A DNA stretch of 64,000 bases from Clarkia xantiana subsp. parviflora (taxonomy: Eukaryota > Streptophyta > Magnoliopsida > Myrtales > Onagraceae): contig JAPTYO010000005.1 in NCBI GenBank assembly GCA_036873135.1, positions 7,976,166 to 8,040,165 on the forward strand. The letters run 5' to 3'. A model generated the notes under the pieces. The model was not told where the DNA came from and searched no databases. It saw only the letters and a program-made list of their open reading frames with translations. Made by a program: the position numbers and the translations under genes. Shown piece after piece: positions 56,338 to 64,000 of the stretch; the first letter of the stretch is position 1, and every line of letters starts with the position of its first letter.

Positions 56338-57632
56338 TCCTGTCAACCACCGATCAATCGGAGGTATGTGCCATCGAGACCGGATCGGAGGAGCCCACTT
56401 GGATGACCCCGATAGCCGCGTACCTGACTACGGGGGCAGTCTCCGATGATGAAGTAGCAGCTGGCAAATTACGCCGAATCGCGGTCAATTATGTGATGGT
56501 GGACAATCAGCTGTATAAAAAGGGGTATTCAACTCCTTACTTGAAATGTGTGGCTGAGCCCGATACAGATCGGATCCTTAGGGAGGTGCACGAAGGATAC
56601 TCGGCTTGTCATGAAGGTGCCCGATACATCGTGAGGAAAGTGTTGAACCTGGTCTATTACTGGCCCTCGATGAACAAGGAGGCAACGATGCTAGTCCGAT
56701 CTTGTGACGCTTGCAAGAGGTATGCCCCGAATATCGTGGCTCCAGCTGCCGATCTGACGTCCATCAAGAGTGCTTGGCCCTTCGCGCAATGGGGAATCGA
56801 TTTGGTGGGACCCCTTCCAATTGCAAAAGGTCAGTGCCGATATCTGCTAATGGCTATTGATTATTTCTCGAAGTGGATAGAAGCTAATGCATTGGCCAAG
56901 ACAACGGGGAGTCATATCCTCAAATTCCTCCAGACCCATATTATATACAGATACGGGATCCCTAAGGTGTTGATCAGTGATAACGGCCCTCCATTTAATG
57001 GGGTCCAGTGGAAGGAGTACCTGGAGGAACTGAAAATTGAGCATCGGACAGCCTCTGTCCATCATGCTCAAACCAATGGACAGGTGGAGTCAGCCAACAA
57101 GATCGTGATGGATGGCCTGAAGAAGAGGGTCCATGCCTTGAAGGGCAAATGGCTGGACGAGCTGGAAAATGTGCTTTGGTCTGTTAGAACAACACCCAAA
57201 CGATCGACTGGGGAGACTCCGTTTGACCTTGTTTATGGCACGGAAGCAGTCGCTCCCGTTGAAATAGCCGTGGCATCCCATCGGACGAGGTATTACGAAC
57301 CTCTGGCGAATGATGAAATGAGGCGTATGGACTTGGACTTGGTCGAAGAGAAGAGGCGGAATGCCGACGAGGCCCAGGCTCGGATACGCTTGGCAACGAC
57401 CAGATATTACAATCGGCGAGTCAAGTCTCGACAGTTATTTGTCGGGGAACTGGTCTGGCGTCGGAACAAATTTACCCTTTTGGATCGGATCAACAAGATG
57501 TCACCAAAATGGGAAGGACCCTATAAGGTCGTGGGGATGCCAGCTCGAAATGCGTATAAGTTGGAAGACCTCGATGGCAATGTGCCGAAGCATTCTTTTA
57601 GTGGTGAACACTTGAAGAAATGTCATGCTTGA
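56316..57632 (+). CDS. gypsy integrase
   Basis: This 438-codon frame encodes the DDE integrase that inserts the DNA copy. The HHCC zinc-binding module is visible as HEGYSACHEGARYIV and CDACKRYAPN. The catalytic core has its acidic residues in WGIDLVGPL, LISDNGPPF and GQVESANK. After ETPFDLVYGTEAVAP, the C-terminal GPFE-like domain reads RRNKFTLLDRINKMSPKWEGPYKV. No chromodomain is seen, in keeping with Tat. It is open to its stop but shifted relative to the upstream RNase H frame. Confidence 0.92.
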   Translation: MHFLEKVILSTTDQSEVCAIETGSEEPTWMTPIAAYLTTGAVSDDEVAAGKLRRIAVNYVMVDNQLYKKGYSTPYLKCVAEPDTDRILREVHEGYSACHEGARYIVRKVLNLVYYWPSMNKEATMLVRSCDACKRYAPNIVAPAADLTSIKSAWPFAQWGIDLVGPLPIAKGQCRYLLMAIDYFSKWIEANALAKTTGSHILKFLQTHIIYRYGIPKVLISDNGPPFNGVQWKEYLEELKIEHRTASVHHAQTNGQVESANKIVMDGLKKRVHALKGKWLDELENVLWSVRTTPKRSTGETPFDLVYGTEAVAPVEIAVASHRTRYYEPLANDEMRRMDLDLVEEKRRNADEAQARIRLATTRYYNRRVKSRQLFVGELVWRRNKFTLLDRINKMSPKWEGPYKVVGMPARNAYKLEDLDGNVPKHSFSGEHLKKCHA

Positions 57633-57765
57633 TATTAGTCGCCTTTAGTGGTGCAAGTTGTTTATCGTTTTGATTCGATATAAACAGGTTTTGAGCCATC
57701 AATGAATAAAGAGGTTGCTTCCGATCAGATTGTTCTTAGATTTATCATTCTAAGTATGGTTAATC

Positions 57766-58045
57766 GCCTTAAGTGGTGTGCTTAAATCGCCTTAAGTGGT
57801 GTGCTTAAATCGCCTTAAGTGGTGTGGTTAAATCGCCTTAAGTGGTGTGGTTAAATCGCCTTAAGTGGTGTGGTTAAATCGCCTTAAGTGGTGTGGTTAA
57901 ATCGCCTTAAGTGGTGTGGTTAAATCGCCTTAAGTGGTGTGCTTAAATCGCCTTAAGTGGTGTGGTTAAATCGCCTTAAGTGATGTGGTTAAATTGCCTT
58001 AAGTGGCATGGCTAAATCGCCTTAAGTGGCGTGGTTAATTCACCT
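57766..58045. repeat. 23-bp tandem repeat array
   Basis: About 12 head-to-tail copies of CGCCTTAAGTGGTGTGGTTAAAT, with G/C variation at one position in the middle copies and more drift at the right. It lies exactly between the end of integrase (57632) and the end of the antisense gene (58149). Confidence 0.93.
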
Positions 58046-58148
58046 TAAGTGGTGCAATGATAATCAGAACCAGAATAAATTGATATTATAAAGGCCTGAA
58101 GGTTCATGACAGGAGAAGGAAATTACAAGGATTCCCAAAAATAAAGCG

Positions 58149-60876
58149 TTAAGCTTGGTCCTTGGCAGCATCGAGGGGAGCAGAGTCCACGAGATCCGTG
58201 GCAGAAGGCTTCACGATCGGAGGATCGGACCCTTGGAGGTCAGCCAGTGAAGGGTCAGCTGCCGAAGGGTTGATTGTCGGGGGATCAGCTGTCGGGAGGT
58301 CTGTACTTGGAGGCTCCACCGTGCCTTTAGAACCCGCAATTCCCTCGGGGGTGTTGGCCTCATCGCTTTCCTCTGAAAGGTTGAAATACCTCTCCGCGAA
58401 GGGGGCGAGAGTCTGAGACTTGGTAAAGTCAATGGCATTGCCATACTCCAGATGGAGTTCTTCAACAACATTGAGCAAGGTGGTCTCCATTTCCGCGTTA
58501 CAGAACCTCACCGCGTCCACCTTGAAATCCTCGGAGCCCCGGTAATCTTCCCGACCCTTGGCCTCATCCTCAGCCAGCTTGGTGGGAAACTCAGCGATTT
58601 CCCGCTCCATCTGTTGGGACCGATTGGCGAGAAGGACCTTCTCAGCCTCCAGTCCCGCCTTGACGTCCTCGAGAGCCTTCTTCTCGAGGACGAGCCTGTC
58701 CCGATCCTCCGCGTGCCTTTGCTGCTCTTCCTTGAGCTTTTGCTGCTCCTGCTTCAGCAATCGCTCGAAGTCGTGGACCCGCTTCAGGAGGTCCCGAGTC
58801 TTCTGGCTAAGGAGGGCCTGCTCCTTAACTAGTTTTCTCTTCGACGATTCGGAGGCAGCCAAATCCTACTCGAGCTTGGCCAAGACCTCGGGGGCCGCCT
58901 TGGCTCGCTCCCGCTCAAGGGCCTCCTCTAGGGCCAGGATGTACCCGAAACAGCGGTGTTGGTCCGCCATTTCCTGCGAAAAAGAAATGAAGAGGTTAGT
59001 AAATGAGAATATTTTGCCTTATATACTTAGTGTAAAAACAGGAAGCCTTACATCCACACGGCGAACGGCCATTTCGCGAATGTCCGTGTGGATGTCCGCC
59101 CGAGCCAAGGAGAGCGGAAGCTTTAGAGATGGCGGAACTGAACCTGCCGGCAAGTGCGGACCCAGTTCCGGTGGTGCATCGCCCCGACGGAGCGGGACCC
59201 CTCGCAGTGACTCGATTGGGGTCCAGGGAGCTGCCGCTTGGTCAGGGGTGTAGAGCTGATAGAAGCTCCCGTCTAAGGGGAGAAGGGGAAGGACAACCTG
59301 AGTATCGGAGGTGCGTGCCTCCGAACCGCCGTGAGACCCAGTCGTCCCTTCAGGAGTTAGGCTCGGCGAATGATGTTGTGTTGGGGAAGATGGAAGCAGC
59401 CCCTCGGGAGTTGGGTCCAACGGGGTCTGCCTCACCCCCCCGACGACGAATCAGGGCTTGACCTTCGCTCACCTCCTCGGAAGAGTGAGAAATATCCAGG
59501 TCAACCACCCGACGGAACTGACCGTCCGTCGGGGCATCTTCAGTCCCCCGATCCTCTCGGGGCAGGAAGTGGAAGGAAGGGCTCTCCGACCCGAGCGACG
59601 GAGGGTGGCACCCTCGCTGGAGCTCCAGCTCCCGATTGACCTGCAGCTGGAGGACGAGAAGCTTTAGAAAGATAATCAGGGAGTTGATCGGGATCCTTAC
59701 ACCAAACGACGCGACGGGAGAGATACTGGTCTTTCCCGTAATAGTTGTAATAACCCGCTTTGAGGATGCGGGGAGTTTCTCTTTGCAGGATGCGGTTGAT
59801 CCCTTCGATTCTGGTTTTCTTATCGGAGGGGATTAACTCCCGGGGAATACGCTTTTTGTATAATCGGATGGCTAATCGGCTACTTACCTTCTTCGGGAGT
59901 CTGGGTGTTGAAGATCCTCTCCATCTTGTCCACCCGGGCCCGCTTGGCCTCCTCCGCAGATGGAGGTGCCGATGAGGAGGCGGCCTTCTTCGAGGACTTC
60001 CTCTTCCGCGCGGGACGTTGGACGGCATCGGTCTCCGCCTGTTTAAGCATGATATTGGTCAACATTGATACCTTCTTAGCTGCAAAGACGAAAACAAAGG
60101 TATAATTAGAATATTACCCAAGGAACGACATTGGAGGGGCCGTCGTAGAGTTGACCCCCGGAGGCAACATTGAGGAGACGGATCCCGGCCAGAACCAGAT
60201 CCCGCTCCACGATGGAGTTGGCATCGAGGGGAGCGAAGGAATCCCCCCAACGATAGAGTTGGATGCATTGGAGAATTTGAAAATCCTCCGCGGAGTAGGT
60301 GTGATAAGCGGGAGGAGGGTCTGCTTCAACCTCCCATCGGGGCCATGGGATGGAACTGTTCCGGATGAAGAAGTAATTCTTCTTCCAGCCGCTGTTGTCA
60401 GGCCCCGAGTCAGTGATGAGCCCCCGACCTTTGGCGACCTTCCAGGTGTCACCGTTCCAACTATATCAGGAGAGCTGCGTGTTGCTCCATTTGGGCATCC
60501 GTGGGTAGAAGGCACAGACCCCGACATCGTTGCACTTCATTCCATAGAAGGTCCGGAAAAGTCGGAGGCTATAGGTCCACTTCTGGCGGAGGCAAAGGAC
60601 ATGGAAGGCGTTCCACACACGGATGGCGTGGGGGGAAAAAGTAGTCTGATGTGTTTTGTAATAATCACACATCTCGACTAGATCCCCACAGAAAAGGAAT
60701 CGGATCCCCGCTGATACTTGCCCAGTGGAGAGAAATACCTCCCCTTCTCGGGGACGAGTGACCACAGGGTCGCCCGGGACGCGAGGGCGAGGATAGGGGT
60801 GGCTCCCAGGTGGAAGTGATACATCCTTCCCGGAGAGCTTTGTCATAAGCGTTTTCCGAGATCTCATTACAACCAT
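58149..60876 (-). pseudogene. antisense extra gene of gypsy (Transposase_28-like), multi-segment
   Basis: Read on the minus strand. The segment 60876-60110 encodes a domain with GIRFLFCGDLVEMCDYYKTH, FHVLCLRQKW and, after one in-frame TGA at about 60466, a WNGDTWKVAKG and KKNYFFIRN region. The segment 60077-59888 is basic and Ser/Ala-rich, with RKRKSSKKAASSS, a nuclear-signal-like patch, and ends at a consensus splice donor (AAG/GTAAGT). Further open segments at 59880-59020 include GYYNYYGKDQYLSRR. The last segment, 58960-58149, is a long Glu/Lys-rich coiled coil followed by a Pro-rich tail with repeated ADPP. A tTTTGCAG acceptor lies near 60080. The gene is probably spliced. A related protein is encoded antisense at 35554-36563. 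Function unknown. Confidence 0.75.
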
Positions 60877-60884
60877 AATCTAAC

Positions 60885-61537
60885 TTGAAGGGTTTTCTCC
60901 CCCCAGAACTGGATTCACCGTCTGGAAAATGACCATGGCAAGAAAAGGCACAGTTGGTTTTTGGAAAAGTCCGGGTAAGACAGATTGAGACAAAAGAAAA
61001 ACTATGCTAACAGTTTTTTCGGAATCGGAGGAGGAATCTTACCAGACATGCTGAATTGGGAAAGAAAAGACGATCCTGATGGTCGGAGATCCTGGTTGCC
61101 GGAGCGCTGGTCAGAAATCAGGAAGGAGAGCTTGAGCTTTTGAAATTGCAGAGGATGAAGCGGTGAAGGAGAAGTGAATTGTGCTAAGATTTGGGGGTTT
61201 TATAGGAGAGAAAATAGCCGAAGAGACGTTTCAATCCGGACCGTTGAAGATAAAACGTTTCAACCTGAGTCGTTATGACGCTAACGACAAAACGGCTAAA
61301 AAGTGCTTTTTCAGAAAAAGCAGACACGGGTACCCAAGTCGTCGCTTCATCACCCGTGACATTTAATAGTTGAGTAACCGAGAAATCTTTTCGAATTTGG
61401 TGGTTATCCTCGGAATATCGGGGAATCGTGGATGAGAAGATCCGCGTCAGAAGATTTTTTGTAAAGTTAAAAGCCTCTGATGCAAATATCGGGAGGTCCG
61501 GAGTTGGAAGACACAACGAACTGTAAGTCCCTCATGT
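60885..61537. other. gypsy region upstream of antisense gene
   Basis: No gene. It is the interval between the start of the antisense gene and the polypurine tract, so it probably contains the antisense promoter. It ends with CTTGGGGGCAAA (61538-61549). Confidence 0.45.
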
Positions 61538-61549
61538 CTTGGGGGCAAA

Positions 61550-62249
61550 TGATGGGTTTCGATATAGCCGTTAGGCCCATTAACGACGAGTAAACGGTGA
61601 AGTAGGCCCACTGGGCTCCAAAAGAGGCCTAGAGGACCAATATGAGGGGTCCCGACAAGGTCGGTCCCGACAAGGTCGGTCCCGACATATGAGATGGAAG
61701 GCCCCGATGAAATGCCTTTGAGTAGGCCCCGATGAAATGCCTTTGAGCAGGCCCCGATGAAATGCCTTTGAGTAGGCCCCGATGTTGAATCCTTGAGGAT
61801 GTTGGCCTTGTCCCGATGATGAGGGGCCCCGAGAGGTGACCAAAGGAGATAACTCTGGAGTCCCTGACATCCGTCGGGACTTGCCACCAGAGGATGAGGC
61901 CGAGAAACATGCCCACTATCAGCGTAGTGGGGAAGTTGCCTGAAAAGACGGAACGTGGGCAAGTGGCCGAGATAAATGGAACGTGGGCTAACTGCCCCTG
62001 GCAGTTATCTCAACAGGTAACTGGGGTAACTCCTCCCCTATATAAAGGAAGGAATTACCTCAGGACTGACATTCATAGACTCATACACTGATACTTTCAT
62101 ATATACTTGCCTACATCGAGATACTCATTTAAGCATCGGAGAGGGATTCTGGGTCACCGCCCGGTCTATCCCTTTTTGCAGGATTACTTGGAGCAAAGGA
62201 GTTCAGACTTCCGTCAAGAACGTGCCGGAGTTCCAACCGTGATCCAACA
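61550..62249 (+). repeat. 3' LTR of gypsy
   Basis: 700 bp, matching the 5' LTR except for a 15-bp duplication at about 61657-61687 and three extra 25-bp units (GATGAAATGCCTTTGAGTAGG plus CCCC) at 61706-61780. These two changes account exactly for the 90-bp length difference. Confidence 0.95.
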
Positions 62250-62254
62250 ACAAC

Positions 62255-63691
62255 CAAACATGGATTCCAAGCAACACAGAGTGAAATCCAGCCAAGCATG
62301 GATGCCCAGCGATAAACCATCGTGAGCGTATCAATGATTTCTCCTCCTTACATTTTCCAAATTCCCGCCAAAATAATCCACTCGCCTGAAGACATTAATT
62401 AAACAGTTTCACGCTTCCGATTCCGCGTTTGTCGCATTCTCTGATTCAATCATTGGCTTTGTTTTGCTGCTTGATACTACCTGCTCATATTAGGTCGACT
62501 GGAGCCGAGGATTTTAACAAGGTAAGAATCCACTCACGGAAGGGAGGGGAAGGATGCAGAGGAACAATGGAAGGGACGGACTAGAGAGGAAGGAGGCACA
62601 AATGGAAATTGGAAGGGTAGCAATATTGGAGGAATGAAAACATGCAAATTGGAAGATTTGGGAGAAGGAACAAGGATGTAAACGGGAAGATTTGGGAGGA
62701 AGAAAAAGAACTTTACTTTATGATAGGCTATCTACTAAACACGTTCGGACCAGGTTCGAACTTGAAATCGGACCCTTTTCAAAATAAGTCAAAATTTCGT
62801 CCGCAAAAACAATTTAGTCGGTAAAAGTAAATTTTTGTCGAGAAAAAACTGTCGGACATACGCATATAGGTAAAGGTTTTTACCGATGAAATCTGGCAAA
62901 AATGTTTCTTAGGTAAAAAATTTACTTTTTCCGACAAAATTTCTATTGGTAAAACGTTTTTGTCATTAGCTTGTAATTTTTTCCCAACCATTTTATTTCG
63001 TCGACAAAAACCTTTTCCTGAAAAATTGTCTTTATCGCTAAAGAGTATTTGCCGACATAATCGATTCGTCGGCAAACACTTACGGGCCGACTACGAGCTA
63101 ACCAGTGAGGGATTTAGATACGGTTTTTTTTCGTCGGTGATACCTTTTTGACGAAAAAATCAATTTCGTCAATAAAAGTTACTGATTTTACCCCAAAAAA
63201 TATTTATTTTTAATTGAATAATTAGTAAAAATAAAAGTCAAATGTATACATTTCTAGTTAATTTTTAGTTAAATGTGTTTTCCGATAACATAAATTTTTA
63301 GTTAATTTTATGTAAGTAAATATACTAATTATTAAATGTATACATTTCTCTGTTTTATATATCTTTTACTATAATTTTATAAAATTTTCATATTTATACT
63401 GATTTAAATTTATTTAACAATAACTTTAATTTTTTTATATTTTATACTCCGCACATACTCCAGTTTTAACTGATATTCTTTTTCTTTTTCCACGATGTAT
63501 TCTATGGGGGCCATTAGGAGGGCAGTATCTGTAGTAGAATAATTTATGCTCGCACTGAGTCAATCCGTAAAGGATAAAGTGTACCATGAAAATTTTCCAT
63601 TCTCATGACTACAATAGGGTTTGAACCTGAGACCTTTATTTAAAGGATGAAAAGTTAAATCGTTACAACATATTTCATTGTTCCTATATCT
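62255..63691. other. unassigned flank with GTCGGTAAAA-type repeats
   Basis: 62255-62640 continues the DNA interrupted by the gypsy. From about 62790 to 63180 there are many degenerate words such as TTTCGTCGACAAAAA and TTGTCGGTAAAA in both orientations, resembling CACTA subterminal DNA, but no CACTA terminus is visible. The rest is AT-rich. Confidence 0.4.
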
Positions 63692-63699
63692 ATTTCGTA

Positions 63700-64000
63700 T
63701 AGGGGTGAAATCAAAATCCGGTTGGTCCGAAAAACCGGTGAAACCGAACCGGTCCGGACAGAAAAAACCGAATCCGAAATATTCAGTTTGGTTTTTGGTC
63801 GGATTTTTTTTGCTCTAGTTCGATTTTCGGTCTGGTTCAGATTTTGAGTTTTGAGGACCGTGGGGACCAAACCGACTGTTATGCTAATTAAATATATACA
63901 ATATATGTTATATTAGTTGATATTAATTAGTATAATTAATTAATTAGGTTAATATAAATTGAAAAGTAGCACTTATGAAGATTATTTTTCTACTTTTATT
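63700..64000. mobile_element. hAT-type MITE, inverted partial copy
   Basis: Begins TAGGGGTGAAATC and continues with sequence that matches the reverse complement of the right half of the element at 3953-4535, including the GAGGACCGTGGGGACC block. The window ends inside it. The 8 bases before it, ATTTCGTA, are the candidate target duplication. Confidence 0.88.

Larger units (their letters stand above)
51415..62249 (+). mobile_element. full-length Tat-lineage Ty3/gypsy retrotransposon
   Basis: A 10.8-kb element with LTRs 51415-52024 and 61550-62249 and the perfect duplication ACAAC on both sides (51410-51414, 62250-62254). The primer site TGGCGCCGTTTGTGGGAA is at 52026-52043 and a polypurine tract CTTGGGGGCAAA at 61538-61549. 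Gag-pol lies on + with protease, RT, RNase H, a second archaeal-type RNase H and integrase. A 23-bp tandem array follows, and then a separate gene on the minus strand. Dual RNase H plus an antisense extra ORF place it in the Tat lineage. Three nonsense codons and at least two frameshifts make this copy defective. Confidence 0.95.

Overview
This is nuclear DNA of a plant, most likely a eudicot. The evidence is a pair of BCS1/ASD-type AAA-ATPase genes of plant form, Ty1/copia elements primed by initiator tRNA-Met, a Tat-lineage Ty3/gypsy element with an additional antisense ORF, and hAT, Mutator, CACTA and Helitron remains. The genus cannot be named from the sequence. Only two host genes can be supported: a four-exon AAA-ATPase gene at 22781-26550 and an intronless paralogue at 44765-46333, both on the + strand. 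They look like a tandem pair pushed about 18 kb apart by transposon insertions.

Layout. 1-2868: decayed copia reverse transcriptase/RNase H (-) and unassigned DNA. 3953-4535: hAT-type MITE. 4614-5333: interrupted ORF of unknown origin (-). 5334-12214: AT-rich leader and LTR (11615-12214) of a minus-strand copia-like element, split by a defective copia element with 113-bp LTRs (6827-11023). 12215-13696: copia fragment (-). 13697-17608: 5'-truncated L1-type LINE (+) ending in poly(A). 17976-18812: long, nearly perfect palindrome. 19271-21998: short copia element coding only for gag and protease. 22781-26550: AAA-ATPase gene 1, with a Mutator-type MITE in intron 2. 26924-32470: almost intact copia element with apparently identical LTRs, inserted in a CACTA end.

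32681-38927: remains of Tat-type gypsy DNA, namely an LTR-like end with polypurine tract, a 62-bp tandem array carrying a 43-bp piece of plastid 16S rRNA, a plus-strand extra ORF, a deleted minus-strand gag-RNase H-integrase, and an LTR. 38928-41873: second copy of the 11-12 kb LTR/leader family, carrying a Helitron 3' end. 42823-43274: second hAT-type MITE family. 44765-46333: AAA-ATPase gene 2. 48488-50808: deleted CACTA element. 51415-62249: full-length Tat-type gypsy element with 610/700-bp LTRs, gag-pol on + and an antisense gene on -. 63700-64000: inverted partial copy of the hAT family seen at 3953.

How it works together: apart from the two ATPases, everything is transposon-derived and nested. 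Target-site duplications fix several insertion events: ATTGCAGG (hAT), TATTTCTAA (Mutator type), ATATC and TTTCT (copia), ACAAC (gypsy). The youngest insertion by LTR comparison is the copia at 26.9-32.5 kb. The gypsy shows C-to-T type stop codons consistent with methylation and decay. Coordinates of intact LTRs were read directly; coordinates of decayed ends are approximate.
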